From NCBI RefSeq assembly GCF_004923255.1, contig NZ_QYRT01000032.1:1-42241 (forward strand): a stretch of 42,241 bases of DNA, read 5' to 3'. The notes beneath the pieces are model-generated. The model ran no database searches, was not told where the DNA came from, and was given only the letters and a program-made list of their open reading frames with translations. Below, one piece after another: positions 17,501-23,266 of this stretch. The number at the start of each line of letters is the position of its first letter. Position 1 is the first letter of the stretch. Source of the DNA: Subtercola vilae. GTDB taxonomy: Bacteria > Actinomycetota > Actinomycetes > Actinomycetales > Microbacteriaceae. The position numbers and the translations under genes are program-made.

Positions 17501-17641
17501 ACCATCGTTGAGTTGCACGTTCGCGGTGGTGATGCCCTGGTAGAAGAGGGCCATGGTCGTGACGGCGAGCGAAACCACCGAAACGGTCGCCACAGATGCG
17601 ACCGTCGCCTTTCGGCGACGCATGGCCTCGAAGAGCCTCAC
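11582..17641 (-). CDS. Giant membrane-anchored protein with tandem Ig-like and Fn3 domains
   Basis: 2019 residues. An N-terminal helix (about 13-36) after a basic start acts as an uncleaved signal anchor. Residues 40-370 form a beta-rich, propeller-like region with Cys297 and Cys312. From about 398 to 1460 there are about eleven Ig-like repeats of the type PPxAVxDxxxVRxGxxxxxxVLxNDxDPDGD, some divergent. From about 1464 to 1925 there are about five Fn3 domains (for example SVTVNWVTPPTTGSPVTSY). A C-terminal cap (about 1927-2019) contains four Cys (two spaced CNVKGIVNC, then VTCTW and INCGG). There is no LPXTG or C-terminal helix, so attachment is through the N-terminus with the long rod outside. 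GTG at 17641 is preceded by GGGGAT with 8 nt spacing. It is the first gene of the operon. Adhesin or wall-spanning scaffold is the likely role; the ligand is unknown. Confidence 0.9.
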   Translation of the reverse strand: MRLFEAMRRRKATVASVATVSVVSLAVTTMALFYQGITTANVQLNDGGVWVTKPSGLLLGHLNYPSQVLDGGLRMTSGTFDILQNGETVIAVDPSSSTLSVVDPATVSVGNPVAIPAQAEVSLGANTVSVLDASTGLLFSSTAAAVANFTANPDTPLYKLGAGASATVDDTGTIHGLSLADKQLVSIPVDDQGTAGDPVTAALGTVPDDAQLSLATVGTRAVVFDSVNGVLYLPGGKQVSVADSKGGILQQNGPDSSSALIATTTQLISQPLDGSTATSTSSGKPGKPAPPVFLSGCAYGAWAGASTYVRDCAGTANDVSSTIDGLPDNADLVFRVNRDVVVINDLTSGAVWLVNQNMKKVENWDDVVPPPDQTQTNEEDNTTEEELQQILPNRTDQNSPPIAVDDKFGVRAGRTTVLPVLDNDSDPDGDVLTATLNGAEPPLGTVQSILGGAALQIAVPADATGTGTFSYSVDDGRGGKATATVSLTVKAPGTNEAPVEKRVATIPVEQNSTVSYNVLPDWIDPDGDDLFVRSATADGANQVQFRADGQITFTALDADPGRKDVKVVVSDGTLDTEGTIHFEVRASGTLAPVTNADHYITRPNQQVTASPLANDLSPSGAQLRLAKINEVTGATVVPDYTTGTFTFITPNPGTYYVQYLVTDGPKTASGLVRVDVLASVNADDPPIAVRDTALLTKGHSVLVNVLANDFDPAGGILAVQSIDNPADSGVAVEVLEHETLRITDSPGITSPTTIHYTVTNGTKSAVGEVFVIPIPAPAKLLPPVAVNDTVTVRAGDVATIHVLDNDYSPNGDTISLSPTLVQPLIAPADGDMFVAQDTLRFKAGPVAKTVYTTYEVVDSQGQRAAGYVTIQIIGNDAGANSPPRPRDVTVRALQGTTVRIPIPLDGIDPDGDSVSLIGQGTAPAKGRITSVGESWLEYEAYPTSTGTDTFTYVVRDRLGAEATATVQVGIVPSASANQSPYAVPDAVSVRPGRTVAVDVLANDSDPDGDPILLRDNGLQVPDGVTAVVKRGRVEVTAPQTPGQYTVQYTVVDQYGATAVGPLLVTVDPNAVLVAPIARDDVVVAADVIGKATTTVPVRENDDDPDGTVDDLTVSSDNPNASITADNQVTVTLTGDAQIVTYTVTDPDGLKASAFIFVPGLADLHPTLKPGVKPITVNSGETISVPLSQYVLVNSGKTARITEAGKVSVAHGNGSSLVTDETTLTYTSQAGYYGPDALSFEVTDGTGPDDPLGKKAVLVIPITVVSTTNISPTFLGGSVNVAPGGDADKLNLRTLSRDPDQGDLEKLSYSVVGSPNPGITASIDGQTLSVSASGSAAKGQSTFQIQVTDGQSAPGTGAITVNVLTSIRPMPSAVDDTIPQADQGKTRSVSVLDNDYNPYPETPLKILDAVVETGNGTASVNGSQVDVTPASDFVGTMVVRYRITDATNDPLRVADGRIRLTVQGRPDTPTTPSVTSIQDKTVVLSWVSPSDNGSSITGYTVKSPQGYSKQCQSTTCTLDGLTNNVEYTFSVTATNAVGTSDASPSSGIARPDARPSAPAAPTLVFGDKSVTVNWVTPPTTGSPVTSYNLEISPAPAAGTLQKTGVTGNSTVWNGLENGVAYQVRIQAVNRAPDPSDFSPYSATVIPAGKPDAPAAPTTTRLEPVGDKAQLQVNWVAPANNGDAVSAYTLQVLLGGSVVNTLPEGTATSQAIEVATSESDYTFIVTAANKAGTGNPSGPSAPRRAFVAPGAPGNVSATAGDNQLTVSYSPAAGNGAKASELAYQYSLNNGGWNSMPGNKVITSGVSNNNDYTVRVRAVTQLDGETYNGAASTASNSVSPYGAPNKPSTSASPGNQSVTVNWSSVARNGRDYHIEIKIDSGGWENVGTAGGSRTIPAGYSDTHSITARTVDVTGAVSGESSSSATSESKPTPTATISPGGACNVKGIVNCTYIKITVHNFDGSSVTCTWNSRSDGIKTTSVSAPDGTRTPGWYTDDRQGTGYELEVQANYINCGGVTPTVSR

Positions 17642-17869
17642 GTTGTTTTATCCCCATCGTCGACTGACAGTCGGGTCTCTCAACTTCGGGTGAAGAAAAA
17701 CCAACGCAGCCATTCAAACATGAGTTCTGCTAGGGCCCAAATATGTTTGCGCGAGGTATACGCGCGGGTGCGCCTTACGTTTGGGTTCGGTCGCGGCCTT
17801 GCGCCTCGTGCCACCGTGCGGCGAGGTGGTGCCCGCACGGTGCGAGGTCTTGCCCGTACGGTGGGCTGT
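17642..17869. other. Divergent intergenic region of the giant-protein operon and the MBL-fold gene
   Basis: This 228-nt gap must hold the promoter of the 17-kb minus-strand operon and that of the plus-strand hydrolase. It contains a short inverted repeat CGACT-GAC-AGTCG at 17661-17673 in the 5' leader of the operon, an AT-richer patch at 17690-17760, and a pair of similar 14-15-nt blocks 21 nt apart (17830 and 17851) just before the hydrolase start. No confident -10/-35 pair was recognised for the minus-strand operon. Confidence 0.6.
17857..17862 (+). promoter_or_regulatory. -10 hexamer TACGGT, leaderless start of the MBL-fold gene
   Basis: TACGGT lies 7 nt before the ATG at 17870, so transcription would begin at or next to the start codon. 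No convincing Shine-Dalgarno is present, and no clear -35 was seen. Confidence 0.5.
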
Positions 17870-18673
17870 ATGCAGCTCACCATTCTCGGCACGGCCCAGC
17901 CCTTCCCTGTTCCCGGCAATGCGTGCTCGGGGTACCTGCTGGCCTCGGGTGAGACGCAGGTGTTGGTGGATGCCGGCACCGGCACCCTCGCCGAACTGCA
18001 GCGTCACACCACCCTCGATTCGCTCGACGCCATCTGGGTTTCGCACCGGCACGCCGATCACTCGGCCGACCTGCTGGTGGCGTACTACGCGTTGCGGGCC
18101 ACAAAAGTGGGCGCGGCGCGGCGCATCCGGCTGATAGGCCCGGAGGGGCTCGACGAGCGGCTCGCCACCTACCTCGGCGGCGATGCGGCCGAGGGGCTCC
18201 ATGAGGTCTTCGAGTTCACCGAGATGCACGGCTGGGGCGAGGCGCTCGTGGGCGAACTGGCGCTGGCGTGGGGGCCGGTGTCGCACGGCGTGCCGGCGTT
18301 CGCGCTGACCGTCACCGACGTGGGTGGGCTCGGTGTCGAGCGGGGCAGTGCGGGGGCCGAGGTGGTGCCGGATGACGGAAGTTTCACCTACTCCGGCGAC
18401 ACCGGCCCGTGCACGTCGCTCGTGGAGATGGCCGAGGAGTCGTCGACGCTGCTCGCTGAGGCCGGGTACGACGTGGCTCCGGCCCGGGGCGAGGAGTACG
18501 TTCACCTCACCCCCGAAGACGCCGGCCGGGCCGCCACGTCTGCCGGGGTGTCGACTCTGCTGCTCACGCACCTCGCGCTGGGCCTGACCCCCGCCGCCGC
18601 GCGCAGTCGCGCCGCCACCACCTTCGCCGGAGCCGTCGCGCTGGCCCTGCCGGGCCAGACCTTCACCGTCTGA
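17870..18673 (+). CDS. Metallo-beta-lactamase-fold hydrolase (RNase Z/PhnP-like)
   Basis: 267 residues. The metal-binding motif is SHRHADH (His59, His61, Asp63, His64), followed by YSGDTGP (metal-bridging Asp) and THLALG with the final His. This is the RNase Z/PhnP-like branch of MBL-fold phosphodiesterases, soluble and single-domain. ATG at 17870 was chosen over the longer open frame because the family N-terminus (QLTILGTAQPFP) begins here and a -10 hexamer sits just upstream. The substrate is not predictable; a nuclease or cyclic-phosphate hydrolase role is most likely, and beta-lactam resistance is unlikely. The gene stands alone and meets the MATE gene tail to tail. Confidence 0.88.
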   Translation: MQLTILGTAQPFPVPGNACSGYLLASGETQVLVDAGTGTLAELQRHTTLDSLDAIWVSHRHADHSADLLVAYYALRATKVGAARRIRLIGPEGLDERLATYLGGDAAEGLHEVFEFTEMHGWGEALVGELALAWGPVSHGVPAFALTVTDVGGLGVERGSAGAEVVPDDGSFTYSGDTGPCTSLVEMAEESSTLLAEAGYDVAPARGEEYVHLTPEDAGRAATSAGVSTLLLTHLALGLTPAAARSRAATTFAGAVALALPGQTFTV

Positions 18674-18688
18674 GCTCTCCGCGTGTCG

Positions 18689-18711
18689 CCCGCCTCTGCC
18701 GCGCAGGCGGG
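18689..18711. terminator. Hairpin between convergent genes
   Basis: A 7-bp perfect stem, CCCGCCT pairing with AGGCGGG across a 9-nt loop, lies between the hydrolase stop and the MATE stop. There is no U-tract on either strand. Its position fits a bidirectional terminator. Confidence 0.55.
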
Positions 18712-20163
18712 TCATGCGGGGGTCGGGGTGGGGCCGAGGCGCATCCAGTGCGGGGTGCGGGCGCGAAGGCCGAGGGTGAGGGCGCGAGCGCCGATGTAGC
18801 CGTAGCCGAAGGCCGCCCAGAGCCAGACGAGGGCGTGCGAATCGGCCAGACCGCCAGTTGGGGTGGTGACGGCTCCAGCAGCGTGAGCGACGGGGTCCGA
18901 CGCGGTCAAGCCGCCGTCGGCCGCGGCAGCGGGGTGCAACCACAGCACGAGCAGCAGCAACGGCGCGTAGAGGGCGAGGTTGACCAGGCCCGAGAGCGCG
19001 AGGTACCGCGCGTCGCCGGCGCCGATGAGTACGCCGTCGAGCACGAACACGAAGCCGGCCAGCGGGATGCCCGCCGCCATCGCCAGCGCGGTGACGGTCA
19101 CCCCGTGCTGAACTTCGGGGCTCGCCGAGAACACCGGCCCGAGTACGGGGGCGAGGAGGGCGACGGCCGCTCCGAGCACCGTGCCGACACCGAGCGACCA
19201 GACGATGAGTCGCCGCAGCAGAAACCGCACCCGTTGAACGTCGCCGGAGCCCAGCCCGTGACCGACGAGGGCTTGCGCGGCGATGGCCAGGGCATCCAGA
19301 ACGAAGGCAAGGGTCGCGAACAGCGTCAGCGCGATCTGGAACGCTCCCAGCTCAGCCACCCCGAACGTGGCCGCGACCGCTACCGTGGCGAGCATCGCCG
19401 CCCTCAGGCTGGCCGTGCGCACGAACAGCCAGCCTCCGGATGCCGCCGCCGACCCCACACCGGAGAGCCCCGGCCGAAGGCTCGCCCCACTTGCCCGGGC
19501 CGCGCGCACGACGATGAGCAGGTAGATGAGTGCCATCGCCCATTGCGCCACAACGGTTCCGGCGGCCGACCCGGCGATGCCCCAGCCGAACCCCAGCTCG
19601 GGCCAGCCGGGGCCCCACGACCCGCGGTAGATGAACAGGGCGTTGAGCCCCGCGTTCGCGGCGAACCCGCAGACGGCGACGACCAGCGGGGTGCGGGTGT
19701 TCTGCAGGCCACGCAGCACCCCGGTTGCGGCGATGACCACCAGCATGGCGGGCAGGCCGGCGAGCGACACGGTGAGGTAGGTGGTGGCGTCGGTCGCGAC
19801 CGCGGGGTCTGATGTGAAGAGCCCGACCGCGTTCGCTGAGAAGGCGAGGCCGAGCAGTACGACGACGGCGCCGAGCAGCAGGGCGAGCCAGAGCCCGTCG
19901 ATGCCGGCCCGCAGTGCACCGGGGCGATCACCCGCGCCGAGCAGGCGTGCGACGGCGGGCGTAGTGGCGTAGGCGAGAAAGACGAGCAGGCCGATGACGG
20001 TCTGGATGAGGGCGCTCGCGATTCCGAGTGCGGCCAGGGGCACCTCGCCGAGGTGGCCGACGAGGGCGGTGTCGGTGAGCAGAAACAGAGGCTCTGCCAC
20101 GAGCGCGCCGAGCGCCGGCACCGCGAGGCGCAGGATGTCTCGGCTGAGGCTCGGGGTGGGCAT
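18712..20163 (-). CDS. MATE-family efflux transporter (DinF-like)
   Basis: 483 residues with about twelve hydrophobic helices. It begins ILRLAVPALGALVAEPLFLLTDTALVGHLG, the characteristic first helix pair of DinF-type MATE transporters, and has the internal duplication of the family (a second half near 250-470). MATE proteins export cationic or toxic compounds in exchange for H+ or Na+. A Gly/Ala/Thr-rich insertion (HPAAAADGGLTASDPVAHAAGAVTTPTGG) precedes the last helices. ATG at 20163 has TACCGT 6 nt upstream on its strand, which fits leaderless transcription. The substrate is unknown. Confidence 0.92.
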   Translation of the reverse strand: MPTPSLSRDILRLAVPALGALVAEPLFLLTDTALVGHLGEVPLAALGIASALIQTVIGLLVFLAYATTPAVARLLGAGDRPGALRAGIDGLWLALLLGAVVVLLGLAFSANAVGLFTSDPAVATDATTYLTVSLAGLPAMLVVIAATGVLRGLQNTRTPLVVAVCGFAANAGLNALFIYRGSWGPGWPELGFGWGIAGSAAGTVVAQWAMALIYLLIVVRAARASGASLRPGLSGVGSAAASGGWLFVRTASLRAAMLATVAVAATFGVAELGAFQIALTLFATLAFVLDALAIAAQALVGHGLGSGDVQRVRFLLRRLIVWSLGVGTVLGAAVALLAPVLGPVFSASPEVQHGVTVTALAMAAGIPLAGFVFVLDGVLIGAGDARYLALSGLVNLALYAPLLLLVLWLHPAAAADGGLTASDPVAHAAGAVTTPTGGLADSHALVWLWAAFGYGYIGARALTLGLRARTPHWMRLGPTPTPA

Positions 20164-20169
20164 CCCTTC

Positions 20170-20175
20170 ACGGTA
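20170..20175 (-). promoter_or_regulatory. -10 hexamer TACCGT, leaderless start of the MATE gene
   Basis: On the minus strand TACCGT is followed by GAAGGG and then the ATG at 20163, a 6-nt spacing. GAAGGG alone lies too close to the ATG to act as a normal Shine-Dalgarno. Confidence 0.55.
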
Positions 20176-20239
20176 GCGGGCTGATGCGCCCGTTCTGCAC
20201 CGGCCTGCGGCTCACAGCCGAACCGCTGGAGTGCTCCTT

Positions 20240-20245
20240 TATGCT
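20240..20245 (+). promoter_or_regulatory. -10 hexamer TATGCT, leaderless start of the M13 peptidase gene
   Basis: TATGCT is followed by GAAGGC and then ATG at 20252, 6 nt spacing. The hexamer is close to the TATAAT consensus. No clear -35 is seen. Confidence 0.6.
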
Positions 20246-20251
20246 GAAGGC

Positions 20252-22264
20252 ATGAACGAATCGGGTATCAAAACCACAGAACTCGACCCTGCCACTCGGG
20301 CCCAAGACGACCTGTTTCGGCACGTCAACGGCAAGTGGATCGCGCGCACCGAGATTCCCGAAGACAAGGCCCGTTTCGGGTCGTTCTACGAGCTCGCCGA
20401 AGAGGCTGAGAAGGCCGTGCAGCAGATCATCGTCGAGGCGCAGGGCGCAGTCGAGGGCAGCGAGGAGCGCAAGTTCGGCGACCTCTACACGAGCTTCATG
20501 GACGAAGCCCGCATCGAAGAGCTCGGCACTTCGCCCATCGACGCCCAGCTGGCCCTCGTGAGCAACGTTTCGTCGGTCGAAGACCTCGTGCGCACGGTGG
20601 GCCGGCTCGAGCGCCAGGGCGTCAGCGGCTTCTTTCAGACCTTTGTCGACAACGACCCGGGCAACCCCGAGCGCTACCTCGTCTTCGTGAACCAGGGCGG
20701 CCTGTCGCTGCCGAACGAGAGCTACTACCGCGAAGAGAAGTTCGAGAGCGTGCGAGAGGCGTATGTGGCGCACATCCAGCGCATGTTCGAGCTCGCCGAC
20801 ACGGGCAGCGCGGTCGACCGGGCCACTGCGGCCGATGCGGGCAGCCCTCCCGAGCGGGCCCAACGCGTGTTCGATCTCGAGACCGCCCTTGCGAGCCACC
20901 ACTGGGACAACGTGCGCACCCGCGACGCCCAAGCCACGTACAACCTGCTCAGCTGGGCCGACCTGCTGGCACTGTTCGCGGGCTCCGCGGCCGAGGGTTC
21001 GCCGGCCGGCACCCTCACTCTGTGGCGTGATGCTCTGGATGCCCCCGCCGGCGTCTTCGACGAACTCGTCGTGCGTGAACCCAGCTTTCTCGAAGGTCTC
21101 TCGTCGCTGATCACGGCCGACCGTCTCGAGCAGTGGAAAGACTGGCTGGCGTGGAAGATCATCCACGGCGCGGCCGCCCTGCTCCCCGCCGACTTCGTCG
21201 AGGCCAACTTCGACTTCTACGGGCGCACCCTCACCGGCACCCCCTCGATGCGCGACCGGTGGAAGCGCGGCGTCTCACTCGTCGAGGGCTCGATGGGCGA
21301 GGCTGTCGGCCGCATCTACGTCGAACGCCACTTCGGCGGCACGGCGAAGCAGGCGATGGATGTGCTCGTCGAGAACCTCATCGAGGCCTACCGGCAGTCG
21401 ATCACCGACCTGGCCTGGATGACCCCCGAGACCCGCACGCGTGCCCTCGAGAAGCTCGGCAAGTTCACTCCGAAGATCGGTTTTCCCGACACCTGGCGCG
21501 ACTACTCCGCCCTACAGCTCGACGCCTCGAGCCTGTTCGACAACGTGCGGGCGACCAACGAGTTCGAGTTTCAGCGTGAGCTCGGCAAGGTGGGCAAGCC
21601 GCTCGACCGTGGCGAGTGGTTCATGACCCCGCAGACGATTAACGCGTACTACAACCCCGGGTTCAACGAGATCGTGTTTCCCGCGGCCATTCTGCAGTAT
21701 CCGTTCTTCGACGAGGCACGGGATGGCGCGGCGAACTACGGCGCAATCGGTGCGGTCATCGGCCACGAGATCGGCCATGGGTTCGACGACCAGGGTTCGC
21801 GCTTCGATGGCGACGGCAAGCTCACCGACTGGTGGACATCCGCCGACCGCGAAGCGTTCGAGAAGCTGACCGCCTCGCTCATCGAGCAGTACAACGCGCT
21901 CGCCCCCCTGCAGGTGCCCGGCCAGCACGTGAACGGCGCCCTCACCATCGGTGAGAACATTGGCGATCTGGGCGGGTTGGGCATAGCGTGGAAGGCGTAC
22001 CTGATTTCACTGGGCGGCGAAGAACCGCCCGTGATCGACGGGCTCACCGGCGCCCAGCGGTTCTTCCTGTCGTGGGCGCAGGCGTGGCAGCAGAAGTCGC
22101 GTGACGAAGAAGTGATTCGCCTGCTGGCGATCGACCCGCACTCGCCGAACGAGTTTCGCTGCAACCAGATCGTGCGCAACATCGCAGAGTTCTACGAGGC
22201 GTTCGATGTCAGCGAGAGCGACGCCCTGTGGCTCGCCCCCGAAGACCGTGTGACCATTTGGTGA
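20252..22264 (+). CDS. M13-family zinc metallopeptidase (neprilysin/PepO-like)
   Basis: 670 residues, the usual length for bacterial M13 enzymes. Zinc site GHEIGHGFDDQG (His505, Glu506, His509), third ligand motif GENIGDLGG (Glu568, Asp572), and the substrate-binding NAYYNP motif are all present. It starts with the PATRAQDDLFRHVNGKW element typical of M13. There is no signal peptide, so it is likely cytosolic or exported by a non-classical route; M13 enzymes cleave short peptides. A GTG seven codons upstream is possible, but the -10 hexamer 6 nt before ATG 20252 favours this start. The serine hydrolase gene follows after 25 nt and is probably cotranscribed. Confidence 0.95.
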   Translation: MNESGIKTTELDPATRAQDDLFRHVNGKWIARTEIPEDKARFGSFYELAEEAEKAVQQIIVEAQGAVEGSEERKFGDLYTSFMDEARIEELGTSPIDAQLALVSNVSSVEDLVRTVGRLERQGVSGFFQTFVDNDPGNPERYLVFVNQGGLSLPNESYYREEKFESVREAYVAHIQRMFELADTGSAVDRATAADAGSPPERAQRVFDLETALASHHWDNVRTRDAQATYNLLSWADLLALFAGSAAEGSPAGTLTLWRDALDAPAGVFDELVVREPSFLEGLSSLITADRLEQWKDWLAWKIIHGAAALLPADFVEANFDFYGRTLTGTPSMRDRWKRGVSLVEGSMGEAVGRIYVERHFGGTAKQAMDVLVENLIEAYRQSITDLAWMTPETRTRALEKLGKFTPKIGFPDTWRDYSALQLDASSLFDNVRATNEFEFQRELGKVGKPLDRGEWFMTPQTINAYYNPGFNEIVFPAAILQYPFFDEARDGAANYGAIGAVIGHEIGHGFDDQGSRFDGDGKLTDWWTSADREAFEKLTASLIEQYNALAPLQVPGQHVNGALTIGENIGDLGGLGIAWKAYLISLGGEEPPVIDGLTGAQRFFLSWAQAWQQKSRDEEVIRLLAIDPHSPNEFRCNQIVRNIAEFYEAFDVSESDALWLAPEDRVTIW

Positions 22265-22289
22265 GAGAAGCGCTGAGGTAGGTGACGGA

Positions 22290-23192
22290 GTGATGCGCAG
22301 AGATCGACGGAGGGCCGGTTCGGAGTTGCCGAGCGGGCGTCGGTCGAGCGCGGCCGCGCACGACACCGACACTTTTCGGCGCGGGTTCGTCTCGCTGACG
22401 AACCTCGCTCTCTCCGGCGTGCAGATCACCGCCTCGGCGCTCGACGTCGAGAGCGAGAAGGTGCTCTTCTCGATCGACGACCACTTGTCGGTGCCCACCG
22501 CGAGCCTCGGCAAGGTTCTGCTTCTGATCGAGGTGGCCGCCAGGCTCACGCAGCGCGAGACCTCGGCGCACGGCCTGCTCGACCGCACGGTTGTCGACTC
22601 GGCGGCCGACACCGGGCTGTGGCAGCATCTGCAGGTGCCGATGCTGCCGGTGGCCGACCTGGCCGTTCTCATCGCATCCTCCAGCGACAACCTCGCCACC
22701 AACGTTCTGCTGCGGCACATCGGTCTCGACAAGGTGCGTGAGCGCGGGGAGTCGCTGGGTCTCAGCCGCACGTTCCTGCTCGACAAAGTGCGCGACCATC
22801 GGGGCCCCGACGACGCCCCGCACCTCTCCGTCGGTTCGGCGCGCGAACTCAGCACGCTTTTTCGCAACCTGGCCGAGGGCACCGTGGTCGATGTCGCCAC
22901 GAGCCAACAGGTGCTTTCGTGGCTCGGCCTCGGCGCCGACCTCTCGATGGTGGCCAGCGCGTTCGGGCTCGATCCGCTGTCGCACACCCACTCCGACCAC
23001 GGGTTGCTGCTGGTGAACAAGACGGGCACAGGCAAAGGCATCCGAACGGAGGCCGGCGTGCTGCGCGGCCCCCGCGCCGGCGTGGCGTACGCCGTCACGA
23101 TGCGCTTCAACGACGCCGACCTGAACGGGCGCCTCGCCGTGCTCGACGGCATGCGAACGCTCGGCACTGACATTCTCGAGTACGTGCACTGA
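22290..23192 (+). CDS. Class A beta-lactamase-like serine hydrolase
   Basis: 300 residues from GTG 22290 (ATG at 22293 is the alternative). Penicillin-recognising motifs are Ser72-Leu-Gly-Lys75 (SxxK), Ser132-Asp-Asn134 (SDN) and Lys244-Thr-Gly246 (KTG), in the order and spacing of class A enzymes. The omega-loop Glu of ExxLN could not be found in the segment between SDN and KTG, and no signal peptide is seen. It is therefore more likely an esterase, amidase or peptidase-like relative than a resistance enzyme. AGGTAGG lies 7 nt before GTG. The gene follows the M13 peptidase at short distance, suggesting a shared peptide-related role, which is inference. Confidence 0.85.
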   Translation: MMRRDRRRAGSELPSGRRSSAAAHDTDTFRRGFVSLTNLALSGVQITASALDVESEKVLFSIDDHLSVPTASLGKVLLLIEVAARLTQRETSAHGLLDRTVVDSAADTGLWQHLQVPMLPVADLAVLIASSSDNLATNVLLRHIGLDKVRERGESLGLSRTFLLDKVRDHRGPDDAPHLSVGSARELSTLFRNLAEGTVVDVATSQQVLSWLGLGADLSMVASAFGLDPLSHTHSDHGLLLVNKTGTGKGIRTEAGVLRGPRAGVAYAVTMRFNDADLNGRLAVLDGMRTLGTDILEYVH

Positions 23193-23223
23193 GCCGCCCG
23201 AGCCCCCCCATCCGCAACTCTCG

Positions 23224-23248
23224 CTGACGATCACACGGTGATCGTCAG
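23224..23248. terminator. Perfect 11-bp hairpin between convergent genes
   Basis: CTGACGATCAC is followed by a 3-nt loop and its exact complement. It sits midway between the serine hydrolase stop (23192) and the GNAT-NUDIX stop (23267). No U-tract follows, but the perfect stem and placement fit a bidirectional terminator. Confidence 0.7.
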
Positions 23249-23266
23249 GATGGCACCGCGTGCGCC

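Noticed and set aside
17459-17869. N-terminal extension of the MBL-fold protein from the longer open frame
   Set aside because: The extension overlaps the giant-protein gene and intergenic DNA, is Arg/His-rich, and the family start plus -10 hexamer point to 17870.
17870-18673. Metallo-beta-lactamase resistance gene
   Set aside because: The sequence resembles RNase Z/PhnP-like hydrolases, has no signal peptide, and lacks context of resistance.
22290-23192. Acquired class A beta-lactamase
   Set aside because: No signal peptide and no omega-loop Glu; composition matches its neighbours and there is no mobile element.
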